27,647 nucleotides of DNA from an uncultured cyanobacterium (GCA_946221495.1 CAMIFA010000052.1:1-27647), one strand, 5' to 3'; numbered from the stretch's first letter, positions 16,665 to 24,934 are shown. Numbers and translations are program-made. Notes: a model not told the origin generated them from the letters alone.

Positions 16665-17624
16665 ATGCGGATTGCAAATGATGTTACTGATTTAGTTGGA
16701 CATACCCCTCTTGTCCGCTTAAACAAAATCCCTCAATCAGAGGGGGCGCTGGCTCAGATTGTGATGAAGTTAGAGGGCATGAATCCAGCCGCGTCAGTTA
16801 AAGACCGGATTGGAGTAAGTATGATTGAAGCAGCAGAGGCAGCAGGCTTAATTCAGCCTGGAAAAACTGTTTTGGTAGAACCGACCTCTGGTAATACTGG
16901 TATTGCTCTGGCAATGGTAGCGGCTGTCAAAAGCTACGATCTGATTCTGACGATGCCGGATACGATGAGCCAAGAACGACAGGCAATGCTAAAGGCTTAC
17001 GGTGCTAAACTGCAATTAACACCAGGAGAGCAAGGGCTAAAAGGAGCGATCGCACTAGCCGAAAAAATTGTCGCTCAAACTGAGAATGCCTATATGTTGC
17101 AGCAGTTCCGTAATCCCGCTAACACCAAAGTTCACCGCGAAACTACGGCGGAAGAAATCTGGGCAGATACAGATGGTCAAGTAGATATTATGGTTGCGGG
17201 AGTTGGCACAGGCGGCACAATTACAGGTGTAGCTGAGGTAATTAAGCAGCGTAAGCCATCGTTTCAAGCGATCGGCGTTGAGCCAGCCTACAGCCCGGTA
17301 TTATCACGAGGTCATGCTGGAATGCACAGAATACAAGGTATAGGTGCTGGTTTTGTCCCAGAAATTTATCACTCAGAGTTAGTTGATGAAGTTATCTCGG
17401 TAACTGATGAACAGGCAATTGTTTACGGGCGGCGGCTAGCAAAAGAAGAAGGACTACTATCAGGTATATCTACTGGAGCGGCACTGTACGCTGCTATCCA
17501 AGTTGCCAAGCGTCCAGAAAATACGGGTCGCTTAATTGTGGTGGTGCAGCCTAGCTTTGGGGAACGCTACCTCAGTACCTCGATGTTTAAGGATGCGGCT
17601 ATTGAGTGGTTAGATGTAGTTTAA
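16665..17624 (+). CDS. cysK: cysteine synthase (O-acetylserine sulfhydrylase)
   Basis: The enzyme makes L-cysteine from O-acetylserine and sulfide using pyridoxal phosphate. The 319-residue protein is full length for the family. The PLP lysine is K46 in NPAASVKDRIG. The substrate loop TSGNTGIALAM lies near 75. The phosphate-binding loop is GVGTGGTITG near 177-186. IQGIGAGFVP near 226 and GISTGAALYAA near 263 are also typical. The C-terminus LSTSMF fits the cysK group rather than cystathionine beta-synthase. The ATG at 16665 gives the standard N-terminus (MRIANDVTDLVGHTPLVRLN). It converges with the HTH/GrpE-like gene across 15 bp. Confidence 0.95.
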   Translation: MRIANDVTDLVGHTPLVRLNKIPQSEGALAQIVMKLEGMNPAASVKDRIGVSMIEAAEAAGLIQPGKTVLVEPTSGNTGIALAMVAAVKSYDLILTMPDTMSQERQAMLKAYGAKLQLTPGEQGLKGAIALAEKIVAQTENAYMLQQFRNPANTKVHRETTAEEIWADTDGQVDIMVAGVGTGGTITGVAEVIKQRKPSFQAIGVEPAYSPVLSRGHAGMHRIQGIGAGFVPEIYHSELVDEVISVTDEQAIVYGRRLAKEEGLLSGISTGAALYAAIQVAKRPENTGRLIVVVQPSFGERYLSTSMFKDAAIEWLDVV

Positions 17625-17639
17625 CAGAGGAGTTATTAG

Positions 17640-18293
17640 TCAACACGGACTTACCTTTGCTCTGTACAATAGCTTGTCACCTTGACGGTAGCCAGTGTAG
17701 CGTACTTTGACTGTTTCGCCTGGTTGTGCTGTTCCTTCCATAAGTTGGTGTAATTGGGGATTGTAAGGTAGTTCTGCTCCTACTGGGGCGATCGCTTCGA
17801 TTCCCCACTGTTGTAATAGCTGTTCCATCGGTCGCAGTAATGGTAATAATCTTACTGCTGGTAACTGGGGATTTTCTTGAGCTTTATGAGCAGCTGTTGG
17901 CCATTGTAATAACCAAGACTCTAGAATTTGCAGACTTGATTGCTGAAATTCCTGCCATAGAACTTGTTGCTGTTGAGCTAACTGCGCTTGTAATCGCTCG
18001 TACTCTCGTTTTAAATCTGAATTTGCTTTTGATTCTTGTGGCGGCGTTATCCCGCCACCCAGATCCACTACGGAAAAAGTTACTACTAAGTCAGTAAATG
18101 ATAGTTGTAGCGCTTGACTAATCTGGAGCAGAACATTAACCCGCATTTGCTGTAACTCACCGCGCCGCAGCCTGCTCAATTGCCGCTCGGAAACATTAGC
18201 AGAATGTGCCAAAGCTTTAAAACTAGAAAAACCCACCCGTTGCATTAAATCTTGCAACTGATGGGTAAAATCTGGCTGAGACACCTGGGTCAT
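17640..18293 (-). CDS. XRE-type helix-turn-helix protein with C-terminal GrpE-like domain
   Basis: Residues about 8-68 form an XRE-like helix-turn-helix (SFKALAHSANVSERQLSRLR, then VNVLLQISQALQLSFTDLV). A linker is followed by a coiled coil at about 90-130 (LKREYERLQAQLAQQQQV). The C-terminal part (about 150-216) resembles the GrpE head: LLQQWGIEAIAPVGAELPYN, then PQLHQL, PGETVKVRYTGY and GDKLLYRAKV, which parallel GrpE's GVE-I-P-G...FDPNLHEAV...PGTVVEV...GYKL-DRV-RPAMV. The coiled coil plus beta-head order is that of GrpE, a nucleotide-exchange factor for DnaK. It starts on the last base of the dps stop codon (TAATG), so translation is coupled to Dps. It could be a DNA-bound regulator using the GrpE fold or a chaperone cofactor. 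Confidence 0.85.
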   Translation of the reverse strand: MTQVSQPDFTHQLQDLMQRVGFSSFKALAHSANVSERQLSRLRRGELQQMRVNVLLQISQALQLSFTDLVVTFSVVDLGGGITPPQESKANSDLKREYERLQAQLAQQQQVLWQEFQQSSLQILESWLLQWPTAAHKAQENPQLPAVRLLPLLRPMEQLLQQWGIEAIAPVGAELPYNPQLHQLMEGTAQPGETVKVRYTGYRQGDKLLYRAKVSPC

Positions 18294-18784
18294 TATGCTT
18301 CCAGCAAACTTCTTAGCATCCAGGCATTCTTTTCGTGTAATTGCATTCGCTGAGTTAGTAAATCCGCCGTAGGTTCATCATTTGCCTGCTCAACAACCGG
18401 GAAGATAGAGCGAGCAGTCCGCGCTACGGCTTCTTGTCCTTCCACTAGTAAGCGGATCATCTCCTCAGCTTTGGGAACTCCCCCAGTTTCTGGAATTGAA
18501 CTTAGCTTGGCAAAATCGCTGTAGGTTCCTGGCGCTGGATAGCCAAGCGCTCTAATCCTTTCAGCAATCAAATCAACAGCTGTAGCTAGCTCTGTGTACT
18601 GCGTCTCAAACATCAAATGTAAGGTTTGGAACATTGGACCTGTGACGTTCCAGTGGAAGTTATGAGTTTTAAGATACAACGAATAGGTGTCTGCGAGTAC
18701 GCGAGATAATCCTTCAGCAATTTTTTGTCTGTTTTCCTCGCTAATGCCGATATTAATAGGCATAAACTTGTCTTGAATTTGCAT
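18293..18784 (-). CDS. dps: Dps family ferritin-like protein (second copy)
   Basis: This 163-residue Dps has intact ferroxidase residues: His in NFHWNVTG, His and Glu in TLHLMFETQY, Asp and Glu in AVDLIAER. The C-terminal helix ends LHEKNAWMLRSLLEA without a long tail, unlike the other Dps at 12981-13523. The two share the fold but differ at most positions, so they are old paralogues. A strong ribosome-binding site (AGGAG at about 18789-18793) precedes the ATG at 18784. The gene lies between sulfiredoxin and the HTH/GrpE-like gene and overlaps the latter by one base. The context suggests induction by oxidative stress. Confidence 0.94.
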   Translation of the reverse strand: MQIQDKFMPINIGISEENRQKIAEGLSRVLADTYSLYLKTHNFHWNVTGPMFQTLHLMFETQYTELATAVDLIAERIRALGYPAPGTYSDFAKLSSIPETGGVPKAEEMIRLLVEGQEAVARTARSIFPVVEQANDEPTADLLTQRMQLHEKNAWMLRSLLEA

Positions 18785-18828
18785 AGAATACTCCTAATTA
18801 GTCATTAGTCAAAGAACTCAGCACTGAT

Positions 18829-19092
18829 TTACGCCAAGTGCATTTTAAGAACAGCACGGGGAGCCTTGCGGACTCTAGCTAAAATTGTTTCTTTACCTAA
18901 GCGCTGACACGCTTCATAGCGGTGGCAACCAGAAAACCCATAATATTTACCATCGACTTCTAGGACATCAATCGGTTCTTGCTGTCCGATCGCCGCGATC
19001 GATTCCATCAAGGCTAATACTTTATGCGGGTCGTTCTGGCGTGGTAGGGGTCGGTTAATTTGCTGCAAAGGAATTTCTTGTACTACCATCAA
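18829..19092 (-). CDS. srx: sulfiredoxin
   Basis: Sulfiredoxin uses ATP to reduce the over-oxidised (sulfinic) cysteine of 2-Cys peroxiredoxins. The 87-residue protein has the catalytic motif with Cys56 in GFSGCHRYEACQRLG, the ParB-like fold elements (LPRQNDPHKVLALMESI and EPIDVLEVDGKYY), and the conserved C-terminal LARVRKA. The length is typical for cyanobacterial Srx. The start is MM, so either of two adjacent ATGs may be used. It lies 44 bp upstream of dps on the same strand and is probably co-transcribed with dps and the HTH/GrpE-like gene. Confidence 0.93.
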   Translation of the reverse strand: MMVVQEIPLQQINRPLPRQNDPHKVLALMESIAAIGQQEPIDVLEVDGKYYGFSGCHRYEACQRLGKETILARVRKAPRAVLKMHLA

Positions 19093-19190
19093 TGGGCATG
19101 GTTACCTCTGTTCTTCTTCTATTAAATCATACTCGTTATGAGTTTATTTTGCAATTTTTAGTTGCAGGTCGCTAAAGTATAGATGCTTCA

Positions 19191-19961
19191 CTACTGGATT
19201 ATTTGACTTGCTTTAGCTGGACGCTTGAGTTTCACTGGAATTGAAAGCGGACGACCTGGAGATAATGGCTGCACCTTATCTAAGGCTTGCAGACTATCAA
19301 AAACAGCTTCTTGAATTATACTTTCCGGCTCTTTACTCAATAGCAGCCGCAAGTATTCAGCAACAGTAGTGTGGTTGTAAGAGTCACAAGTACGAGTTAC
19401 TAAGCGCGTCAATTGCCTGACAGCGATCAGACGCTTCAAGGGGTCTACATTAGTTAAATCAGTCAGCAAATCATTGATCTGGGCTTCCTGGCGGCTGGTT
19501 TGCCAACTGATCATTTGCCACACCAGCAAAATCAAAGTTGTTAACGTTCCCAACCCTTGAAGAGTCGCACCAGTAGCTATCCAATGACTATCAGAGTCAA
19601 CCCAAATCGCAGCCGTCATGTAAGTGCTGAGTGTCGCAATGCCACCACTACCAACAGCTAAAGTTAACTGACGATTCGAGTTGTTTAAAAAGGAGCGAAT
19701 CTTAGACCAAGGTACTTGCCAATCAGATTCTTGCATCCAGTAGACGAACAGCATCACAAACACGCCGACGCAGGTAGCAACCAAGAGCTTCCAGTTCCAA
19801 AACAGCATGGCAACGGCTACTGTTAGGCTTAAGAGCCAGCCTCCTGGACCTTGAAATCTCTGTAAAAATCGTGGCTTGAGGGCTTTTGTCTGCAACGCTG
19901 GAAGCGACCAGCCCTGGATTTTTCTATTAATGAGTTGCTGCCAAGACCTCGACTGTGCCAC
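19191..19961 (-). CDS. conserved membrane protein of unknown function (helical-repeat C-terminus)
   Basis: The 256-residue protein has a basic N-terminus, then hydrophobic segments at about 40-60 (WLLSLTVAVAMLFWNW), 62-75 (LLVATCVGVFVMLFVYW), 98-118 (LTLAVGSGGIATLSTY) and 127-150 (GATLQGLGTLTTLILLVWQM). The soluble C-terminal half (about 155-240) is helical and could be an armadillo/HEAT-like fold (LKRLIAVRQLTRLVTRT, SIIQEAVFDSLQAL). I recognise it only as a type of protein common in cyanobacteria and assign no function. It is on the same strand as, and 98 bp upstream of, sulfiredoxin, so it may head that transcript. Confidence 0.7.
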   Translation of the reverse strand: MAQSRSWQQLINRKIQGWSLPALQTKALKPRFLQRFQGPGGWLLSLTVAVAMLFWNWKLLVATCVGVFVMLFVYWMQESDWQVPWSKIRSFLNNSNRQLTLAVGSGGIATLSTYMTAAIWVDSDSHWIATGATLQGLGTLTTLILLVWQMISWQTSRQEAQINDLLTDLTNVDPLKRLIAVRQLTRLVTRTCDSYNHTTVAEYLRLLLSKEPESIIQEAVFDSLQALDKVQPLSPGRPLSIPVKLKRPAKASQIIQ

Positions 19962-20323
19962 TTTGCTTACCTACTTGAGTGTATTACCTATAAGTTCTTA
20001 TGTAGTTAGGGTAGGGTTTTGGCTAGATAATAACCAATTAACCCAGAGAATTTGTGACATCCTCACCTCAATTATTAACAGTCATCTGTAATTTTGGTAG
20101 GTGTGTCTACTTTGGGTTTGATGTCTGTAGTCGTTGGATGTCATAAACAACGTTTATTATCGCCAGAAATCACAGCAGAAGTGTAGGTATGCGTAGCTCT
20201 TTTAGTTAAGTAGCACACAACTATCTATAATTCAGACGGTTAACGCTGGAAACTCTATATTGTGCCTGTTAAATGTACCCTAAGAATCGCTGATCATAGA
20301 AGAAATAGTAATGAGGTTTATCA
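19962..20323. other. intergenic region between divergent genes
   Basis: About 360 bp separates the divergent membrane-protein and hydrolase-fold genes, and promoters for both should lie here. Short open frames exist but show no recognisable protein. I found no clear promoter boxes, terminator or repeat. Confidence 0.35.
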
Positions 20324-21226
20324 ATGTTTCAGCCACTTGGTTTCGAGCAACGATCTGTAATTACATCACTTGGCAGAATGGTGTACTATACTGCTGCTGG
20401 CGCACCCTGGCATGAAGACTCTGATTCCTTTAAGGAAACATTAGTTTTCCTCCACGGTTTTGGTGGTGGCTCGTCTGCATATGAGTGGTCAAAAGTTTAT
20501 CCAGCTTTTGCCGCAGAATATCGCATTGTCGCGCCGGACTTAATTGGTTGGGGTAGGTCAGAGCATCCAGCACGAGATTACCAAATTGAGGATTACTTAA
20601 CAAGTATTAAAGAATTTCTCCAGCAGACTTGTACTCAGCCAGTAACCGTAGTAGCTTCTTCGCTGACGGCGGCTTTGACAATTCGCGTGGCGATCGCTCA
20701 TCCAGAATTATTTAAGTCCCTAATTTTAACTACTCCTGCTGGCTTATCAGACTTTGGTGAAAATTACTCTCGCAGCTTTTTTGCCCAGATCATTAGTACC
20801 CCAATTCTTGATCGCTTGCTCTACAGCACTGGCGTTGCTACGAGTAACGGCATTCGCTCTTTCTTAGAACAGCGTCAATTTGCCCGCTCTAGCCGCGTTT
20901 ACCAAGAGATTGTAGATGCTTACCTAGAATCTGCTAAACAGCCAAACGCTGAATATGCGGCGCTTGCTTTCGTGCGCGGCGACTTATGCTTTGATTTGTC
21001 GCTTTACATTGGGCAACTGACAATTCCCACAGCAATTATTTGGGGTGAAAAGTCTCAATTTACAGGTCCTGAAATTGGACGGCGGTTTGCTGATATGAAT
21101 CCCCAAAAAATTCAGTTTCAACACCTAGAAGATGTCGGACTAACACCCCAATTGGAACTACCAGCAGTAACGATTGGTCTGATCCGGCAATTTCTACCTT
21201 TACTAAATGCGTCTGTTAATAACTGA
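20324..21226 (+). CDS. alpha/beta-hydrolase-fold protein with degenerate catalytic triad
   Basis: The 300-residue protein clearly has the alpha/beta-hydrolase fold: the oxyanion region FLHGFGGGSSAYEW, APDLIGWGRS, and the elbow region VVASSLTAA. However, the elbow reads A-S-S-L-T (111-115) where G-x-S-x-G is usual. The acid position after IIWGEK is Ser244 instead of Asp. The catalytic His before PQLELP is Leu273 (VGLTPQLE, normally GHxPQLE). Only the putative nucleophile Ser113 remains. Lengths and all other blocks are normal, so it is not a sequencing frameshift. It may be a non-catalytic relative with a binding or scaffold role. It converges with the DUF4330 gene. Confidence 0.85.
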   Translation: MFQPLGFEQRSVITSLGRMVYYTAAGAPWHEDSDSFKETLVFLHGFGGGSSAYEWSKVYPAFAAEYRIVAPDLIGWGRSEHPARDYQIEDYLTSIKEFLQQTCTQPVTVVASSLTAALTIRVAIAHPELFKSLILTTPAGLSDFGENYSRSFFAQIISTPILDRLLYSTGVATSNGIRSFLEQRQFARSSRVYQEIVDAYLESAKQPNAEYAALAFVRGDLCFDLSLYIGQLTIPTAIIWGEKSQFTGPEIGRRFADMNPQKIQFQHLEDVGLTPQLELPAVTIGLIRQFLPLLNASVNN

Positions 21227-21240
21227 TGACTAGTTAGTCA
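21227..21240. terminator. short palindrome between convergent genes, possible terminator
   Basis: TGACTAGTTAGTCA follows the hydrolase-fold stop codon directly and precedes the end of the DUF4330 gene. A 5-bp stem with a 4-base loop is possible, and there is no strong T-tract, so the call is weak. Confidence 0.25.
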
Positions 21241-21242
21241 AA

Positions 21243-21773
21243 TTATTTGGGAATTCGTAAGTCGATGACTGTACCATTGAAGTTGTAATTAAAGCCATCA
21301 AGTTCGACAGGAGTACCAATTTTGAGTTTGCTATTGCCTAGTACAGGACCATCCTTGGTAATTTGAGCTTTGCCACCCATAGTCAAGAGCATATCTGTAC
21401 TAAATTGGTTGACTCTGGGATCGGGCAATTCTTTAACTGAGCCATCTGGTTGCGGCACTAGCAGTGTTCTAGGCAATTGTCTGACAGACTTGATGTCAAT
21501 CTGACCGTGAGGTTGATTACGGATAATAATATTTGTTTTGCCGCCTGCCTTCAAGCCTTGGTCAAATAACTGTTGAGGGTCACGCACATTTAAACCTCGG
21601 ACAATCAAGTCTACCTCAACTGGTTTAGTAGTAACGCCGACTTGAGCAACAGAACCGGAAGTGCCGGGAAACAGAAAGATACCCACAAGTACCAGCAGAA
21701 TTACCAAAGCTGCACCTAAATCGAGAATGCTTACCTTGCCAAACAAGCGTCCTTGAGAATCCAAAATCTTCAT
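21243..21773 (-). CDS. DUF4330 domain protein, membrane-anchored
   Basis: The 176-residue protein starts MKILDSQGRLFGKVSILDLG, the DUF4330 hallmark. One membrane helix at about 19-37 (AALVILLVLVGIFLFPG) is followed by an extracytoplasmic beta-rich domain with VEVDLIVRGLNVRDP, LKAGGKTNIIIRNQPHGQ and GTPVELDGFNYNFNGTVIDL. The family is common in cyanobacteria and has no established function. AGGAC just before the ATG at 21773 is a fair ribosome-binding site and overlaps the stop of a possible small upstream frame. Confidence 0.88.
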   Translation of the reverse strand: MKILDSQGRLFGKVSILDLGAALVILLVLVGIFLFPGTSGSVAQVGVTTKPVEVDLIVRGLNVRDPQQLFDQGLKAGGKTNIIIRNQPHGQIDIKSVRQLPRTLLVPQPDGSVKELPDPRVNQFSTDMLLTMGGKAQITKDGPVLGNSKLKIGTPVELDGFNYNFNGTVIDLRIPK

Positions 21774-21778
21774 ATGTC

Positions 21779-21973
21779 CTAGAAAGCTAAATAAAAGCTA
21801 ATCGTTTTGGCAATTGTCTTGTGCCAGATTACCACGACTGCGAGTGAAACTGATGTAATCCAAGCAATAGCGATCGCCCTTCCTTTACCAAAAGTAGCAG
21901 CAGCGCTCTCCAGCCATGCCGTTAAATTCGGCTCGTTTATAGCAGGAACTTGAAAATGGCAACCAAGAGTCAT
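21779..21973 (-). CDS. possible small single-pass membrane protein upstream of the DUF4330 gene
   Basis: An ATG at 21973 opens a 64-residue frame ending 5 bp before the DUF4330 start. The product has one hydrophobic helix (AIAIAWITSVSLAVVVIW) and a hydrophilic N-terminus (NEPNLTAWLESAAATFGKG). The tight spacing, with its stop overlapping the next ribosome-binding site, suggests coupling. I do not recognise the family and the ribosome-binding site of this frame is unclear. A TTG at 22006 would lengthen it by 11 residues. It may be chance. Confidence 0.35.
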   Translation of the reverse strand: MTLGCHFQVPAINEPNLTAWLESAAATFGKGRAIAIAWITSVSLAVVVIWHKTIAKTISFYLAF

Positions 21974-22089
21974 GTTCGTGCGTCTGCATTTTAAAGCCTT
22001 ACCCAAAGTTTAACCAAGTAATTACACCCTGGTTAAGCGTTTAGTGGCTGGCTTATAAAAAAGTAGTCCTTTGTGCATCCTCCTCAACT

Positions 22090-22938
22090 ATGTTTAATTT
22101 TTTCTCTTCCCTGCGTTACCGCCATCGGCGCTGGTTTTATGGGTTGCTCAGTGTTGTAGTGGCATTGAGCATTTCGATAGGTTCGCCGCAGCCTTCGCAG
22201 GCAGTTCCCTGGTTTGACCTGATTCTGCGGGGAGTCCAGGTAATTCAGCTATCGAATATTTCTGATAAACAAGAAGTCCAGATTGGTAGCCAAATTAATC
22301 GACAATTAGTTAGTAGAGAAGTTCGGCTTTACCGCAATCCCCAGATTAATGAGTACATAAAGCAAATTGGTCAAAATTTAGCAAAAAATAGCGATCGCCC
22401 TGGTATCCCCTATACCTTCCAAGTAGTTGATGATCCAGGTATTAACGCTTTTGCGACAATGGGAGGCTTTGTTTATGTCAACAAAGGTTTAATCAAACTT
22501 GCAGACAACGAAGCTCAATTGGCAAGTGTGATCGCTCACGAAATTGGTCATATTACCGGTCGTCATGCAGTAGAGCAGATGCGCGAAACAGCGATCGCTG
22601 GTGGTGTTGCCACAGCAGCTGGCTTAGACCGCAATCGCGCAGTTGGCATTGGTGTAGAACTGGCGCTGCGCCGTCCTAACAGTCGCAGTGATGAACTTGA
22701 AGCTGACCGCGAAGGTTTAGAAATGATGCAACGCACTGGTTATGCTCCGTCGGCGATGGTTGCTTTTATGGAAAAGTTACTTAAAAAAGGAGGTTCAATT
22801 CCGACATTTTTAAGTACCCACCCAGCAACAAGCGATCGCATTACTCAACTCAAAAGTCTGATTAACCCTCAACAAGCTAATGCAGGTACTGGACTAGATA
22901 CTACAGCTTATAAAGCAAAAATCCGACCTGTGTTATAA
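22090..22938 (+). CDS. M48 family metalloprotease, exported
   Basis: The 282-residue protein has a signal peptide (basic MFNFFSSLRYRHRRW, hydrophobic LLSVVVALSISIG, likely cleavage after SQA near residue 38). The zinc motif is HEIGH at 150-154 in SVIAHEIGHITGRHAV, and the third ligand is in ELEADREG. GVYP-like substrate-cleft sequence is represented by NAFATMGGFVYVNKGLI. The C-terminal FLSTHPATSDRITQLKSL block is typical of periplasmic M48B proteases such as BepA/YcaL, without the TPR tail of BepA. Its expected role is quality control of outer-membrane or periplasmic proteins. It converges with the metallophosphatase gene, with a 2-bp gap. Confidence 0.93.
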   Translation: MFNFFSSLRYRHRRWFYGLLSVVVALSISIGSPQPSQAVPWFDLILRGVQVIQLSNISDKQEVQIGSQINRQLVSREVRLYRNPQINEYIKQIGQNLAKNSDRPGIPYTFQVVDDPGINAFATMGGFVYVNKGLIKLADNEAQLASVIAHEIGHITGRHAVEQMRETAIAGGVATAAGLDRNRAVGIGVELALRRPNSRSDELEADREGLEMMQRTGYAPSAMVAFMEKLLKKGGSIPTFLSTHPATSDRITQLKSLINPQQANAGTGLDTTAYKAKIRPVL

Positions 22939-22940
22939 AC

Positions 22941-23693
22941 CTAACGACGTTCTCCTATCCGTTTGGAGTCAACCAAGGTCACAGCTTCTACAAGTGGTAA
23001 GGTACGGACGCTGCGTTCAAAAACATTAACTTGATACACTAAATTATTTGTGGTGTCTAATCCAGTTAACCAACCACTTTTGGGGTGATAAGCTCCAGTA
23101 TCAATATCAAGCCAGCCTTGTCCCTGGGCAAGTTTGCCTGGGGTAACACCTGGTAAGGTAAAAGTAATGCTGTGACCGATAATAATCAGTTTATCGGCAA
23201 AGTAAGGCTGGGGAGTACTGAGAAATTCATCACGCACCCAACAAAGTTGTTCCGCAGTTTGTTGTGCCAACTCAATTTTAGGATCGACCCCAGCATGAGC
23301 TAGCCATATATCGCCTAAGTCTAAGTACGTAGGTAGGTTTAGCATCCACTCTATATGTTCTTGAGGAACAGTGGCTTCTTTATAACTGTTGATGGTTGCA
23401 TACCCACCGTTATAAAGCCAAGCTTGGTGCATTTGCTCATAACCACTTCTTTTTGTCAGCACGTTTAACAGCATCTGTTCATGATTGCCTAGCAAGCACT
23501 GGTAGGAACTTTGCTGCACAAAATTCACAACTTGAGCACTTTGCGCTCCTCGATCAATTAAGTCTCCGAGAAAATAAACTTGGTCGTTTGCCTCTGGAGC
23601 GATCGCCTCTAGTAAAATCATGAGACCATCATAGTGACCATGCACATCTCCGATCACAATTCGACGCTGACTTTTTTTATTTGAGTAAATCAT
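22941..23693 (-). CDS. calcineurin-like metallophosphatase (bacterial Ser/Thr phosphatase type)
   Basis: The 250-residue protein carries the phosphoesterase motifs in order: GDVHGHYDGL (near 17), FLGDLIDRGAQS (near 41), LLGNHEQML (near 67), WLAHAGVDP (near 128) and IIGHSI (near 172). These supply the two-metal site of the PPP-like bacterial phosphatases (PrpA/ApaH class). The length and motif order favour a protein or small-molecule phosphatase of the PrpA type rather than ApaH, but the substrate cannot be read from sequence. No signal peptide. The ATG at 23693 gives a short basic N-terminus before the first motif. Confidence 0.9.
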   Translation of the reverse strand: MIYSNKKSQRRIVIGDVHGHYDGLMILLEAIAPEANDQVYFLGDLIDRGAQSAQVVNFVQQSSYQCLLGNHEQMLLNVLTKRSGYEQMHQAWLYNGGYATINSYKEATVPQEHIEWMLNLPTYLDLGDIWLAHAGVDPKIELAQQTAEQLCWVRDEFLSTPQPYFADKLIIIGHSITFTLPGVTPGKLAQGQGWLDIDTGAYHPKSGWLTGLDTTNNLVYQVNVFERSVRTLPLVEAVTLVDSKRIGERR

Positions 23694-23857
23694 AAGTTAA
23701 AAATGTTACTTGATATCTTAGATATAGAGATGTTTAGCTTTAGCAGCTTAACTGTAGAGAAAATAATTTAAACGTATTACTTAAATTGTAATTACACTCT
23801 GAGAATTAAATTTAAAGTTTCCTCAGTAATTTCACTAAGAAATATATTTTTTATACA

Positions 23858-24442
23858 ATGATTGTTATCAGTGCTTTAAAACAACCGACATCTAAAAATT
23901 GGGTTGACCAAGCGATCGCTAATTTAGATACGATTTTGCTCGACCATTCGCACTGCGAACGTAAAGCAGCTGGAGTAGCTTTAAACTTAATGTTTCGCTA
24001 TCCCTCAAATACCCAGCTAGTAAGAATGTTAACGGCGATCGCTCGTGAAGAGCTAGAACACTTTGAACTAGTTAACCAATGGCTAGAAAATTTTGGTATC
24101 CCTCTTGCGCCCCTTTCATCGCCTCCCTACGGCGCGGGTTTAAAAGCTCAGATCCGGCGCAATGAACCAGAACGGTTGTTAGATTCTTTACTAATTTCTG
24201 GTTTAATTGAAGCTCGCAGTCACGAAAGGCTGGGCTTACTAGCCGCCCACTGTCCCTACCCTGAGTTAGCCCAATTTTACCAGAGCTTAATGGCATCTGA
24301 GGCGCGTCACTATGGCACGTATTGGATTTTAGCTGATACTTATTTTGAGCGCTCAGTTGTCAGCCAACGGCTAGAAGAATTAGCAATTGTGGAAAGTGAG
24401 CTGCTGGTAACTCTGCACCCTGAACCAAGAATCCACAGCTAG
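23858..24442 (+). CDS. miaE: tRNA-(ms2io6A)-hydroxylase MiaE
   Basis: MiaE is a di-iron oxygenase that hydroxylates the isopentenyl group of ms2i6A at tRNA position 37. The 194-residue protein has a ferritin-like bundle with ligands in DHSHCERKAAG, REELEHFEL, IEARSHERL and SEARHYGTYW, arranged as expected for two Glu/ExxH pairs. The length agrees with the family. The ATG at 23858 follows an AT-rich region with no clear ribosome-binding site. A GNAT gene begins 10 bp after its stop and is probably co-transcribed. Confidence 0.93.
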   Translation: MIVISALKQPTSKNWVDQAIANLDTILLDHSHCERKAAGVALNLMFRYPSNTQLVRMLTAIAREELEHFELVNQWLENFGIPLAPLSSPPYGAGLKAQIRRNEPERLLDSLLISGLIEARSHERLGLLAAHCPYPELAQFYQSLMASEARHYGTYWILADTYFERSVVSQRLEELAIVESELLVTLHPEPRIHS

Positions 24443-24451
24443 GGGTGAGGG

Positions 24452-24934
24452 ATGAGAACTTATTACCAAGATTTTTTGATTCGTGACTGGGAAACAGGAG
24501 ATCGCCTTGCTACTGCCGAAATTATTTCTTCTGTATTATCCCAATACAATTTAAGTTGGGAGCCAGCAGGGGCAGACAAAGATGTTTTGCAAGTAGAAGA
24601 ATATTACTTAGCAAAAGGCGGAGAGTTTTGGGTAATTGAACGTCAGAACCAGCTTCTAGGTACTGGGGCGTACTACCCAGTAGCGCGAGGGGAAAAAGCA
24701 GTAGAAATTCGGAAAATGTATTTATTGCCTGTTATTAGGGGAATAGGCTTAGGTAAATTCTTGTTAAAGCAGCTAGAATCGGCGATTGCTGCCAGAGGCT
24801 TTGAGCAAATTTGGGTTGAGACTGCCAGTGTTTTAGTTGAAGCTGTCAAGCTATATGAAAACAACGGCTATCAAGCAGCTACAGGTGTAGAAACGCCAAG
24901 GTGCGATCGCGTTGTGGGTTCGCAGACTAAATGA
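24452..24934 (+). CDS. GNAT family N-acetyltransferase
   Basis: The 160-residue protein has the acetyl-CoA binding core: VEIRKMYLLPVIRGIGLGKF, with R-G-I-G-L-G as the pyrophosphate loop, followed by LLKQLESAIAARGF and the final strand and helix VKLYENNGYQ. The N-terminal part (LIRDWETGDRLATAEIISSV) is typical of small GNATs. The substrate is unknown. It lies 10 bp after miaE and has AGGGG upstream of its ATG. Its last codons and stop fall inside the first copy of a 20-bp tandem repeat, so the natural C-terminus may have been altered by the repeat. Confidence 0.9.
   Translation: MRTYYQDFLIRDWETGDRLATAEIISSVLSQYNLSWEPAGADKDVLQVEEYYLAKGGEFWVIERQNQLLGTGAYYPVARGEKAVEIRKMYLLPVIRGIGLGKFLLKQLESAIAARGFEQIWVETASVLVEAVKLYENNGYQAATGVETPRCDRVVGSQTK

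Noticed and set aside
17840..18097. 85-codon plus-strand frame
   Set aside because: It is antisense to the HTH/GrpE-like gene and made of hydrophobic low-complexity residues.
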